From contig NZ_BSSA01000003.1 of assembly GCF_030268885.1 (NCBI RefSeq), positions 310,001-374,000 on the forward strand: a stretch of DNA of 64,000 bases. The letters are read 5' to 3'. This DNA is from Kitasatospora phosalacinea. GTDB lineage: Bacteria > Actinomycetota > Actinomycetes > Streptomycetales > Streptomycetaceae. Under the pieces are notes generated by a model, which was not told the origin of the DNA, searched no databases, and worked only from the letters and a program-made list of their open reading frames with translations. Made by a program: the position numbers and the translations under genes. Positions 53,397 to 64,000 of this stretch are shown one piece after another; positions within the stretch are counted from its first letter, which is position 1; each line of letters starts with the position of its first letter.

Positions 53397-55598
53397 TCAC
53401 CCCGCGGTCAGCAGCACCGCCGAGCGGCCGGTCAGCAGCACCTCCGTCACCGGCACCGCGTCCGGCGCCCCGGCCAGCGCGGTGTCCAGCACCGGGACGT
53501 GCGGGCCGGGCAGGGTGAAGCGCCGGGGCTCGGCGGCGGCGTTCAGCAGCAGCAGGAAGTCGGCGTCCCGGACCTCGCGGCCCTGCTGGTCGCGCTCGGA
53601 CATCGCCCGGCCGGACAGCCGCATCGCCAGTGCCTGCCCTGGCGAGAACCAGTCCGCGTCGGTCATCTCCCGGCCCGCCGGGGTCAGCCAGGTCAGGTCC
53701 CGCTGCCCGTCCGGCCCGGCCGGGCGGCCGGAGAAGAACGCCCGCTGCCGCAGCACCGGGTGGGCCCGGCGCAGGTGCACCAGCTTGGCGGTCAGTTCGG
53801 TCAGCGAGCGCCAGTCCGGGTCGTCCAGCAGCGACCAGTCCAGCCAACTGGTCTCGTTGTCCTGGCAGTACGCGTTGTTGTTGCCGCCCTGGGTGCGCCC
53901 CATCTCGTCGCCCGCGGTGATCATCGGCACCCCGCTGGAGAGCAGCAGCGTGGTCAGCAGGTTGCGCAGCTGGCGCACCCGCAGCGAGCGGACCGCCGGG
54001 TCGTCGCTGTCGCCCTCCGCGCCGTGGTTCCAGGACCGGTTGTCGTCCGTGCCGTCCCGGTTGTCCTCGCCGTTGGCGCCGTTGTGCTTGCGGTCGTAGC
54101 TGACCAGGTCGCGCAGCGTGAAGCCGTCGTGCGCGGTGACGAAGTTGACCGAGGCGTACGGGCGGCGGCCGCCGCGCTGGTACAGGTCGGAGGAGCCGGA
54201 GAGCCGGGTCGCCAGCTCCCGCACGTCCGGCCGGGCGCCGCGCCAGAAGTCCCGGACGGTGTCCCGGTAGTGGTCGTTCCACTCGCCCCACAGCGGCGGG
54301 AAGCCGCCGACCTGGTAGCCGCCCGGGCCGACGTCCCACGGCTCGGCGATCAGCTTGACCCGGCTGAGCAGCGGGTCCTGCGAGACGGCGGCGAGGAAGG
54401 GGTGCTCCATCTCCACGCCGTCCCCGCCGCGGGCCAGCGCGGCGGCCAGGTCGAAGCGGAAGCCGTCCACGCCCATCTCGGCGACCCAGTACCGCAGCGA
54501 GTCGGTGATCAGCCGGATCACCTGCGGGCGGCGGGTGTCCAGCGTGTTGCCGCAGCCGGTGTAGTCGGCGTAGCCGCGGCGGGAGCGGTCCGGCCGGTAG
54601 TAGCCCGCGTTGTCGATGCCGCGCAGGGAGAGCGTCGGGCCCATCACGCCCTGTTCGGCGGTGTGGTTGTAGACCACGTCGAGGATCACCTCGATGCCCG
54701 CGGCGTGCAGCGCCCGCACCATCCGCTTGAACTCGCCGACCTGCTGGCCCCGGCTGCCGCTCGCCGAGTAGCCCGCGTGCGGGGCGAAGTAGCCGAGCGT
54801 GTTGTAGCCCCAGTAGTTGACCAGCCCGCGGGCCTGCAGGTGGTCCTCGCTGACGTGGTGGTGCACCGGCAGCAGCTCCACCGCCGTCACCCCCAGCCGG
54901 GTCAGGTGCGCGACCGCCGCCGGGTGCGCCAGCCCCGCGTAGGTGCCGCGCAGCTCCGGCGGCACCTCCGGGTGGCGCATGGTGAAGCCGCGCACGTGCA
55001 GCTCGTACAGCACCGTCTCGGCCCACGGGGTCTTCGGCCGCTGGTCGTCGTACCAGTCGTCGTCGTCGTGCACCACCACGGCCTTGGGCACGTACGGCGC
55101 GGAGTCCCGGTCGTCGCGGACGGTGTCCGCCACGTCCCGCTCGGGCCAGTTGCGGACGGCCGCGCAGGTCGCGTCGTGGGCGGTGTAGGCGCCGTCGACC
55201 GCCCGGGCGTACGGGTCGAGCAGCAGCTTGGCGGGATTGTGCCGGGCGCCGGTCCACGGGTCCCACCGGCCGTGCACGCGGAAGCCGTAGCGGGTGCCGG
55301 GCAGCACCCCGGGCAGGTAGCCGTGCCAGGTCTGGTACGTCTGCTCGGTCAGCCGGTGCCGGCTCTCCCGGCCGCGCTCGTCGAACAGGCACAGGTCGAC
55401 GGCCTCGGCGGTCGGTGCCCAGAGCGCGAAGTTGGTGCCCCGGCCGCCCTCCGCGTCGGTGCGGAACCGGGCGCCCAGCGGCTGCCAGCTGCCCGGCCAC
55501 GGCGGGGCGGCCTCGGGCCGGGGCGCCGAGCCGTTCCACCGGACGGCCGACCGCGCCTCCCGGGCCGTGCCCGCACCCAGCTCCTGCCACGCCGTCAT
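53397..55598 (-). CDS. glgX: Glycogen debranching enzyme GlgX
   Basis: A 733-residue GH13_11 isoamylase-type debrancher (hydrolyses alpha-1,6 branches). A CBM48 domain (about residues 45-140, GTNFALWAPTAEAVDLCLFD) precedes the catalytic barrel with VILDVVYNHTAE, GFRFDLAAAL (Asp nucleophile), KLIAEPWDVG (Glu) and FVTAHDGFTL. ATG at 55598 has GGGAGGG 5-6 nt upstream; the ATG 18 bp earlier has no such site. It complements glgP 20 kb away in glucan breakdown. Confidence 0.95.
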   Translation of the reverse strand: MTAWQELGAGTAREARSAVRWNGSAPRPEAAPPWPGSWQPLGARFRTDAEGGRGTNFALWAPTAEAVDLCLFDERGRESRHRLTEQTYQTWHGYLPGVLPGTRYGFRVHGRWDPWTGARHNPAKLLLDPYARAVDGAYTAHDATCAAVRNWPERDVADTVRDDRDSAPYVPKAVVVHDDDDWYDDQRPKTPWAETVLYELHVRGFTMRHPEVPPELRGTYAGLAHPAAVAHLTRLGVTAVELLPVHHHVSEDHLQARGLVNYWGYNTLGYFAPHAGYSASGSRGQQVGEFKRMVRALHAAGIEVILDVVYNHTAEQGVMGPTLSLRGIDNAGYYRPDRSRRGYADYTGCGNTLDTRRPQVIRLITDSLRYWVAEMGVDGFRFDLAAALARGGDGVEMEHPFLAAVSQDPLLSRVKLIAEPWDVGPGGYQVGGFPPLWGEWNDHYRDTVRDFWRGARPDVRELATRLSGSSDLYQRGGRRPYASVNFVTAHDGFTLRDLVSYDRKHNGANGEDNRDGTDDNRSWNHGAEGDSDDPAVRSLRVRQLRNLLTTLLLSSGVPMITAGDEMGRTQGGNNNAYCQDNETSWLDWSLLDDPDWRSLTELTAKLVHLRRAHPVLRQRAFFSGRPAGPDGQRDLTWLTPAGREMTDADWFSPGQALAMRLSGRAMSERDQQGREVRDADFLLLLNAAAEPRRFTLPGPHVPVLDTALAGAPDAVPVTEVLLTGRSAVLLTAG

Positions 55599-55817
55599 GG
55601 CGACCCTCCCAGCCATCCGGGGGCCCGTCCCCGTTCTTCCGGTTGTTCCCTGTCCGACGGCCCTCGTCACCCCGGGTCGGGCAGTGTGACGCACCGTGAT
55701 CGATCATGTGCCCAGTGGAGCCGGGTGCGGAAACCATTCGGCCGTGTCCGGCGAGCGGAATCGCTCGTTGTGTCCGGTATCGGGTGGTAGCTCACGAATG
55801 CGGACACGGAGGACGGC

Positions 55818-57011
55818 ATGCGCGCCGCGGTACGGCTCTGGACACGGCGGGCGGCGGCGCTCGGACTGGTGCTGCTGGCGGGCTGCTCCGGCGGCGACCG
55901 GGCCCCGGACGGCGACGCGGCCCCGCCGGTCTCCCGCGCCCAGCTCGCGGTGGAGCCCGGCGACGGCGCGCAGGACGTCCCGGTGGACGGCCGGGTCGCG
56001 GTCTCGGTCACCGGCGGACGGCTGCTGACCGTCCGGCTCGCCGACGACCGCGGCGCGGCCGTCCCCGGCACGCTCACCGCCGACCGCACCGGCTGGCGGG
56101 CCGACCACCGGCTCGCCACCGCCACCGCGTACACCCTGGACGCGGTCGCCGAGGACGACGCGGGCCTGCGCGCCGTCCAGCACGCGGCCTTCGCCACCGC
56201 CGCCCCCGAGCACACCTTCGTCGGCTTCTTCGCCCCCGAGGACGGCTCCACCGTCGGCGTCGGCATGCCCGTCGCGCTGCGCTTCTCGCACCCGATCGCG
56301 AACCGGGCCGCGGTCGAGAAGGCGGTCGCCGTCACCGCCGACCCGCCGCTGGAGGTCGCCCCGCACTGGTTCGGCGACCAGCGGCTGGACTTCCGCCCCC
56401 GCGCCTACTGGCCGGCCGGCACCCGGGTCACCCTGCTGCTGCGGCTCAAGGACGTCGAGGGCGCGCCCGGCTACCTCGGCACCCAGGACAAGGACGTGCA
56501 CTTCACCGTCGGCCGCTCGCTGGTCGCCGTCGTCGACCTGGACGCCCACACCATGACCGTCCGCCAGGACGGCCGGGTGCTGCGCACCCTGCCGGTCAGC
56601 GGCGGCAGCCCCGAGCACTCCACCTACCTGGGCACCATGGTGGTCTCCGAGCGCTTCGAGGAGACCAGGATGAACTCGCAGACGGTCGGGCTCGGCGACG
56701 AGTACGACATCAAGGACGTCCCGCACGCGCTGCGGCTGACCGCCTCCGGCACCTTCGTCCACGGCAACTACTGGAGCGACCCGGCGGTCTTCGGCGCCGC
56801 CAACACCAGCCACGGCTGCATCGGCCTGCCCGACGCCAAGGGCGGCTCGGACGACTCCCCGGCCGGCTGGCTGTACCGCCGCACCATCACCGGCGACGTG
56901 GTCGAGGTCCGCGGCTCCCGCGGCGAGCGGGTCGCCCCCGACAACGGCCTCTCCGACTGGAACCTGGACTGGGCGCACTGGACCGCGGGCAGCGCCCTGG
57001 GGCGCGGCTGA
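55818..57011 (+). CDS. Lipoprotein L,D-transpeptidase (first of three)
   Basis: A 397-residue envelope enzyme making 3-3 peptidoglycan cross-links. A lipobox LLAGC (Cys about residue 22) is followed by two Ig-like domains (about 40-125 and 130-230) and the YkuD catalytic domain with HGNYW and, 13 residues on, SHGCIGL (catalytic Cys). The architecture is like mycobacterial LdtMt2. ATG at 55818 has GGAGGA. Two paralogues follow in tandem. The C-terminal helix (LSDWNLDWAHW) is shared by all three. Confidence 0.94.
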   Translation: MRAAVRLWTRRAAALGLVLLAGCSGGDRAPDGDAAPPVSRAQLAVEPGDGAQDVPVDGRVAVSVTGGRLLTVRLADDRGAAVPGTLTADRTGWRADHRLATATAYTLDAVAEDDAGLRAVQHAAFATAAPEHTFVGFFAPEDGSTVGVGMPVALRFSHPIANRAAVEKAVAVTADPPLEVAPHWFGDQRLDFRPRAYWPAGTRVTLLLRLKDVEGAPGYLGTQDKDVHFTVGRSLVAVVDLDAHTMTVRQDGRVLRTLPVSGGSPEHSTYLGTMVVSERFEETRMNSQTVGLGDEYDIKDVPHALRLTASGTFVHGNYWSDPAVFGAANTSHGCIGLPDAKGGSDDSPAGWLYRRTITGDVVEVRGSRGERVAPDNGLSDWNLDWAHWTAGSALGRG

Positions 57012-57188
57012 GGGTTCACCGAACCGGCACCGGGCTCCCGCCGAAGATTCACCCGGACGGGCCCGTTATCCTGACCGCGCGCGACCGGAGCAGAGCAGGA
57101 CGGACCCCGGATCGGCGCCGACCCGGTGCAACCGATCCCGGGCGTCAGCACGTGTATTCGTCGGGAATACCGGGAGGGGAGCAGCGCA

Positions 57189-58454
57189 GTGGAGACGGTT
57201 CGTACGGCCGGGGCGGTGGCGGGACGCGGACGGCGGGCCAGGCGGTCCGCGACGGCGCTGCTGGTGGGCGGCGCGCTGCTGCTCGGCACCGCGGCCTGCA
57301 ACGACAACGGCGGCGGCGGTTCGACCGACGCCAAGGGCAGCGCGGGCGCGACCGCGGGCGGCGGGGGCGGCGGGTCCACGACCGACACCACCCCGAAGAC
57401 CTCGGCGGCGCAGCTGACCGTCACGCCCGCCGACGGCGCGACCGACGTGCAGCCCAAGGACGGCCTGCAGGTGGCGGTGGCGAGCGGGAAGCTCACCTCC
57501 GTCGCGGTGACCGACAAGAACGGCAAGACGGTCGAGGGCAAGATCGCCGACGACGGCCTGAGCTGGAAGCCCACCGGCCAGCTGGCCGTCGGCACCACCT
57601 ACACGGTCGCCGCGCAGGCGGTGGACTCCGCGGGCCTGGTGGCCGCCTCGACCACCAGCTTCACCACGCTGACCCCGGCGAAGACCGCCTCGACCAACGA
57701 CAACATCGCCGACAACGGCACCTACGGCGTCGGCATGATCGTCTCGGTGCGGTTCGGCAAGTCGATCAAGAACAAGCAGGCGGTGGAGGCGGGCGTCACC
57801 GTCACCGGCTCCGACGGCACGGTGGCCCGCGGCCACTGGTTCGGCGACCAGCGGCTGGACTTCCGGCCGGAGAACTTCTGGGCGCCCGGCACCAAGGTGA
57901 CGGTCAAGTACCGCCTGAAGAACGTCGAGGTGGCCCCCGGCGTGTACGGCGACATCGACAAGGACGAGCCGTTCACCATCGGCCGCTACCAGGTCTCCAC
58001 GGTGGACGCGGCGGCCCACACCATGACGGTGGACCACGGCGGCGGCAAGACCGAGGTCATCCCGATCACCGCGGGCAACGACGACAACCCGTCCTGGAAC
58101 GGCACCATGGTGATCTCCTCCAAGGAGGTGGTCACCCGGATGAACTCGGCCACCGTCGCCAACGTCAAGGGCGCCGAGTACGACGTCCAGGACGTGCCGC
58201 ACGCGATGCGCCTGACCACCTCCGGCACCTACGTGCACGGCAACTACTGGAGCAGCGCCTTCGGCAAGTCCAACGCCAGCCACGGCTGCGTCGGCCTGGC
58301 CGACGCCAAGGGCGGCAGCGACAGCACCAACGGCGGCAAGTTCTTCAAGTCCTCGATGGTCGGGGACGTGGTGAAGATCAAGAACTCCAAGGGCCAGACC
58401 GTCTCCGGCGACAACGGCTGGAGCGGCTGGACCATCCCGTGGAGCAAGTGGTAG
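57189..58454 (+). CDS. Lipoprotein L,D-transpeptidase (second of three)
   Basis: A 421-residue paralogue of the preceding gene. The signal is Arg-rich (GRGRRARRSATALLVGGALLLGTAAC), giving a lipoprotein Cys near residue 38. A Gly/Ser/Thr linker of about 40 residues leads to two Ig-like domains and the YkuD domain with HGNYW and SHGCVGL. GTG at 57189 has GGGAGGGGAG upstream; the earlier in-frame ATG would add a non-signal segment. The 177-bp gap to the first gene allows its own promoter; a hairpin follows at 58475. Confidence 0.93.
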   Translation: METVRTAGAVAGRGRRARRSATALLVGGALLLGTAACNDNGGGGSTDAKGSAGATAGGGGGGSTTDTTPKTSAAQLTVTPADGATDVQPKDGLQVAVASGKLTSVAVTDKNGKTVEGKIADDGLSWKPTGQLAVGTTYTVAAQAVDSAGLVAASTTSFTTLTPAKTASTNDNIADNGTYGVGMIVSVRFGKSIKNKQAVEAGVTVTGSDGTVARGHWFGDQRLDFRPENFWAPGTKVTVKYRLKNVEVAPGVYGDIDKDEPFTIGRYQVSTVDAAAHTMTVDHGGGKTEVIPITAGNDDNPSWNGTMVISSKEVVTRMNSATVANVKGAEYDVQDVPHAMRLTTSGTYVHGNYWSSAFGKSNASHGCVGLADAKGGSDSTNGGKFFKSSMVGDVVKIKNSKGQTVSGDNGWSGWTIPWSKW

Positions 58455-58474
58455 GCCCGGCGCCCGTGCGGTGA

Positions 58475-58504
58475 CGGCCCGGTGGTCAGCCGACCGCCGG
58501 GCCG
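58475..58504 (+). terminator. Hairpin between second and third L,D-transpeptidase genes
   Basis: CGGCCCGGTGGTC and GACCGCCGGGCCG pair over 13 positions (one G-U) around AGCC. A second perfect hairpin (GGCCGGTC-ACCC-GACCGGCC, 58579-58598) lies in the leader of the third gene. Confidence 0.7.
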
Positions 58505-58627
58505 TCGGCCGTTCGTGACCGTACCGGGACACTTCACCCGCAACGTTTCCGCCGCCCGACCCGTCATATCAACCGAAAGGCCGGTCACCCGACCGGCCCG
58601 GGTGCGCGGTGTGGGGAGAGCGGAAAC

Positions 58628-59845
58628 GTGAAGGCGATGCGCGCGGGACACGCGGTGGGGGCGCTCGCGGGCGCCCTGGTCCTGATGGTCACGACGGCCG
58701 GGTGCAGCACCGGTTCGGCGAAGGCCGACAGCCCCACGGGCCCGGCCTCCGCCGGCGCCGCGGCCTCCGGGGGCGCGAGCCCCGCGGCCTCGGCCGCGAG
58801 CATCGCGATCGAACCCGCCAACGGCACCACCGGCGTCAAGCCGACCGGCGCGGTCAAGGTCTCGGCCGCCAACGGCAAGCTCACCTCGGTCAAGGTCACC
58901 GGCCCGGACGGCACCGAGGTCCCGGGCGAGCTCACCGCCGACGGCACCGGCTGGGCCCCCAAGGCGGGCCTGGCGGTCAGCACCGCCTACACCGTGGACG
59001 CGCTCGCCGAGGACGCCAAGGGCGTGGTCGCCAACGCGCGCTCCACCTTCACCACCCTCACCCCCGACAAGGAGGCCGGCACCAGCGACAACATCGCCGA
59101 CGACGGGACCTACGGCGTCGGCATGATCGTCTCGGTGCGGTTCGACCGGTCGGTGAAGAACAAGGAGGCGGTGGAGGCCGGCATCACCTTCGAGGCCTCC
59201 GACGGCACCAAGGTCAAGGGCCACTGGTTCGGCGACAAGCGGGTCGACTTCCGGCCGGAGAACTACTGGAACCCCGGCACCAAGGTCACCATCCACTACA
59301 AGCTGAAGAACGTGGAGACCGCGCCCGGCGTCTACGGCGACGTGGACAAGGACGAGCCGTTCACCATCGGCCGCTCGCAGGTCTCCACCGTCGACGTCAG
59401 CACCCACAAGATGGCGGTCGTCCGGGACGGCCAGCAGGTCGACACCGTCGCGTTCACCGCGGGCAAGCCCGGCTACGACACCTGGAACGGCGTCATGGTG
59501 GTGGAGGCCAAGGAGGGCACCACCCGGATGACCTCGGCCGGCGTCACCAAGGAGGGCTCCGGCGACGAGTACGACCTGGTGGTTCCGCACGCCATGAGGT
59601 TGACGGACTCGGGCACCTACGTGCACGGCAACTCGTGGAGCGGCAGCGCGATCGGCAGCTCCAACGCCAGCCACGGCTGCATCGGCGTCACCGACACCAA
59701 GTCCGGCAGCCCGAGCACCCCGGCGGGCAAGCTCTACGACTCCAGCCTGGTCGGGGACGTGTTCAAGGTGGTCAACTCCAAGGGGCCGGTGGTCGACGCG
59801 TCCAACGGACTGGGCGGCTGGAACATCCCCTGGGGACAGTGGTGA
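58628..59845 (+). CDS. Lipoprotein L,D-transpeptidase (third of three)
   Basis: A 405-residue paralogue. Its lipobox-like TTAGC puts the acylated Cys near residue 26, and it has an Ala/Gly/Ser linker, two Ig-like domains and a YkuD domain with HGNSW (the others have HGNYW) and SHGCIGV. GTG at 58628 follows GGGGAGAGC. It shares long blocks with the second gene (NIADDGTYGVGMIVSVRF, DKDEPFTIGR), so those two are the most recent duplicates. It probably differs in expression through the leader hairpin. Confidence 0.93.
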   Translation: MKAMRAGHAVGALAGALVLMVTTAGCSTGSAKADSPTGPASAGAAASGGASPAASAASIAIEPANGTTGVKPTGAVKVSAANGKLTSVKVTGPDGTEVPGELTADGTGWAPKAGLAVSTAYTVDALAEDAKGVVANARSTFTTLTPDKEAGTSDNIADDGTYGVGMIVSVRFDRSVKNKEAVEAGITFEASDGTKVKGHWFGDKRVDFRPENYWNPGTKVTIHYKLKNVETAPGVYGDVDKDEPFTIGRSQVSTVDVSTHKMAVVRDGQQVDTVAFTAGKPGYDTWNGVMVVEAKEGTTRMTSAGVTKEGSGDEYDLVVPHAMRLTDSGTYVHGNSWSGSAIGSSNASHGCIGVTDTKSGSPSTPAGKLYDSSLVGDVFKVVNSKGPVVDASNGLGGWNIPWGQW

Positions 59846-59936
59846 CGCTCGGGCGTCCGTTCGGTTGCTGACGGCATATGCCACATGAATAGTGATCGTT
59901 TGCTCATTGTCCGTACGCGCCTGCTCGCGTTCCGCA

Positions 59937-60512
59937 ATGATGGGGCGCATGGCGGCATGGGGCGAAGCAGAGCGGTCATCACTTCCACCGGCCCGCACCC
60001 CCGGTGACGATCCGTCAGGGATCGGCTCCGGCGTGGTGCTGGCCGACCTGGAGCGGCTGACGCCGGAGGAGATGGAGCACCTCTTCTTCGGCGTCCTCAG
60101 CGACCCCGACGCCGCGGAGGAGGTCCGCCTCCCCTCCCGCCCGCAGTCCGCCGGGGTGGCCCGGCGGCTGGTGCTCTCGGTCTTACGGACGTGGAAACTC
60201 CACCAGCTCATGGAGGCGGGGGAGTTGCTCACCGGTGAACTCGTCGCCAACGCCGTCCGGCACACCGGGGGCCGGATGATCGGCCTCAAGGTCACCCGCC
60301 GCCCCGGCTGGCTCCGGGTCGAGGTCCGCGACTCCTCCCGTGCGCTGCCCTGCCTGATCCAGGCCCCCGAGGTCGGCTACCAGAACGGCCACGGCCTGCG
60401 CCTGGTCGAGTCCCTCGCCGACCGCTGGGGCGCCGACCTGCTGCCGCGCGGCAAGGGCGTCTGGTTCGAGATGAAGATCCGCGAACGGGCCACCGCCGCC
60501 GCCACCGTCTGA
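59937..60512 (+). CDS. HATPase_c regulatory protein (anti-sigma-factor-kinase-like)
   Basis: A 191-residue single-domain GHKL ATPase of the type abundant in Streptomyces as anti-sigma-like regulators (RsbW/SpoIIAB fold). The N-box is GELLTGELVANAVRHT (about residues 100-115), the G-motifs are VEVRDSSRALP and GYQNGHGLRLVESLADRWG. A short acidic N-terminal extension contains LTPEEMEHLFFGVL. No partner gene is adjacent. Three ATGs lie close together (59937, 59940, 59949), and none has a good ribosome site, so the exact start is uncertain. Confidence 0.85.
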   Translation: MMGRMAAWGEAERSSLPPARTPGDDPSGIGSGVVLADLERLTPEEMEHLFFGVLSDPDAAEEVRLPSRPQSAGVARRLVLSVLRTWKLHQLMEAGELLTGELVANAVRHTGGRMIGLKVTRRPGWLRVEVRDSSRALPCLIQAPEVGYQNGHGLRLVESLADRWGADLLPRGKGVWFEMKIRERATAAATV

Positions 60513-60673
60513 TCCCACCCGCTGCCTGGCATCCGAAGGTGAACTCAGCCACACGCCTTGGTTTCGATTTTGTCCGCCCGCCCATAGCGTGCGATAGTCA
60601 TGCAAGTCGGGCAGCACAACCCGACACACCCCATCCGGTGGCACGCACCCCCTTGGCCCCCGGATGACGCACA

Positions 60674-60711
60674 GGGGCCCCGGACCGCGAACAACCGCGG
60701 ACAGGGGCCCC
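60674..60711. terminator. Nested hairpin between convergent genes
   Basis: GGGGCCCC (60674-60681) and GGGGCCCC (60704-60711) pair, enclosing CCGCG/CGCGG with loop AACAAC. It ends sdaA and may also stop the convergent HATPase transcript. Confidence 0.8.
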
Positions 60712-60741
60712 GTACCGTTTCCGGGAGGGGGGCGCCGGGGC

Positions 60742-62109
<1,368 letters not shown>

Positions 62110-62180
62110 GGGGTGACGTCCTTGTCCGGTCTCGTGGTGGGGTGCCGCCCCGCCCGGTCGGGGCGGGGGCGCGCATGGGA

Positions 62181-62222
62181 CGGGGCACCGCGCGCACGTC
62201 TTCCAGTGTGCGCGGTGCCCCG
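62181..62222 (-). terminator. 17-bp-stem hairpin between glyA and sdaA
   Basis: CGGGGCACCGCGCGCAC and GTGTGCGCGGTGCCCCG pair (one G-U) with 8-nt loop GTCTTCCA. It is strong enough to end or attenuate the glyA transcript before sdaA. Confidence 0.82.
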
Positions 62223-62273
62223 GGAAAGCTCGGGTGGGCCACCGGTCGGGCGGCCGGACGAGCGGGGTGCTGC

Positions 62274-63542
<1,269 letters not shown>

Positions 63543-63557
63543 GAGGGGATCTCCCGG

Positions 63558-63932
63558 TCAGGCGCCGGTGAAGGCGGTGTAGCCGTCGGCGTCGAGCAGC
63601 TCGTCGGTCGCCTCGACCCGGACCTTGAACAGCCAACCGCCCTCGAAGGGCTCCGAGTTGACCAGGGCCGGCTCGTCGATGACGGCCTGGTTGACCTCGG
63701 TGACCTCGCCGGTGGCGGGGGAGTAGAGGTCGCTGACCGACTTGGTGGACTCAAGCTCGCCACAGGTCTCACCCGCGGTGACGGTGTCACCCACCGCCGG
63801 GAGCTGGACGTAGACGATGTCGCCGAGGGCGTCGGCCGCGTGCGCGGTGATGCCGACCGTCGACACCCCGTCCACGGCGGCGGCCAGCCACTCGTGCTCC
63901 TTGGTGTACTGCAGGTGCGTGGGGTTGCTCAT
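63558..63932 (-). CDS. gcvH: Glycine cleavage system H protein
   Basis: A 124-residue lipoyl carrier of the glycine cleavage complex. The lipoylated Lys64 lies in [15 protein letters not shown], and the start [14 protein letters not shown] is typical. The ATG has GGAG upstream. In Streptomyces gcvT usually precedes gcvH; it would lie to the right of this window, together with any glycine riboswitch. Confidence 0.96.
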   Translation of the reverse strand: MSNPTHLQYTKEHEWLAAAVDGVSTVGITAHAADALGDIVYVQLPAVGDTVTAGETCGELESTKSVSDLYSPATGEVTEVNQAVIDEPALVNSEPFEGGWLFKVRVEATDELLDADGYTAFTGA

Positions 63933-64000
63933 GGCGTCATTCTCCAGGATCGCGGGAGGGGAGGGCGCGGCCGTCCGCTGGGCGGACGAACCGGAAAAGG
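63933..64000. other. Window edge upstream of gcvH
   Basis: 68 bp with a 7-bp inverted repeat (CGTCCGC-CCA-GCGGACG, read on the minus strand). I cannot recognise the end of gcvT in any frame, so this is probably an intergenic spacer. Confidence 0.4.

Noticed and set aside
63933..64000. Glycine riboswitch before gcvH
   Set aside because: Only 68 bp are visible, with no aptamer-like structure; the riboswitch is expected before gcvT, outside the window.

Overview
This window is chromosomal DNA from a high-GC actinomycete. The third-codon-position G+C bias is very strong throughout, and the gene content and order (conservon-P450 end, icmA, pyk-ackA-pta, glgB-mak-treS-glgE-glgP, glgX, gcvH-glyA-sdaA) match the conserved chromosomal core of Streptomycetaceae (Streptomyces/Kitasatospora type). 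I see no insertion sequence, phage gene, CRISPR array, rRNA or tRNA. Coding density is high, intergenic hairpin terminators are abundant, and 4-bp start/stop overlaps mark tightly coupled operons.

Layout. 1-2.1 kb: distal end of a conservon (DUF742, small GTPase, CYP157-type P450). 2.2-4.5 kb: three adjacent AIM24-family genes on the minus strand. 4.6-9 kb: small membrane proteins, a secreted M4 metallopeptidase and a MarR regulator. 9.1-10.8 kb: isobutyryl-CoA mutase large subunit. 11-13.9 kb: ECF sigma factor, TetR regulator and a thioredoxin/TPR co-chaperone. 14.4-17 kb: an envelope operon of unknown function (DUF6230, DUF6114 and a secreted protein). 17.1-22 kb: pyruvate kinase and the acetate kinase/phosphotransacetylase pair. 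22.1-33.9 kb: the complete GlgE alpha-glucan pathway (glgB, maltokinase, treS, glgE, and divergent glgP). 33.9-37.5 kb: a heterodimeric ABC exporter. 37.6-41 kb: two secreted proteins, one a GH99/71-like hydrolase with FN3 and discoidin domains. 41.1-49.4 kb: a urea or guanidine catabolism regulon (two UAAP proteins, biotin-dependent carboxylase, allophanate hydrolase, APC permease). 49.6-53.3 kb: a second heterodimeric ABC exporter. 53.4-55.6 kb: glycogen debranching enzyme. 55.8-59.8 kb: three tandem lipoprotein L,D-transpeptidases. 59.9-60.5 kb: a HATPase-type regulator. 60.7-63.9 kb: serine dehydratase, serine hydroxymethyltransferase and glycine cleavage protein H.

How the genes work together. 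TreS, maltokinase, GlgE and GlgB convert trehalose through maltose-1-phosphate into branched alpha-glucan, while GlgP and GlgX degrade it. The 4-gene UAAP operon and the separately transcribed APC permease form a nitrogen-scavenging regulon. Their two promoters share the same architecture: five 5-mers phased at 11 bp, a fixed 10-bp gap, a TAATTT -10 box, and a 20-bp palindrome overlapping that -10 box. In the UAAP operon the palindrome covers the start codon of an apparently leaderless mRNA. I consider this the most interesting signal in the window. Eight genes without a convincing Shine-Dalgarno have a TANNNT box exactly 6-7 nt before the start codon, which suggests widespread leaderless transcription.
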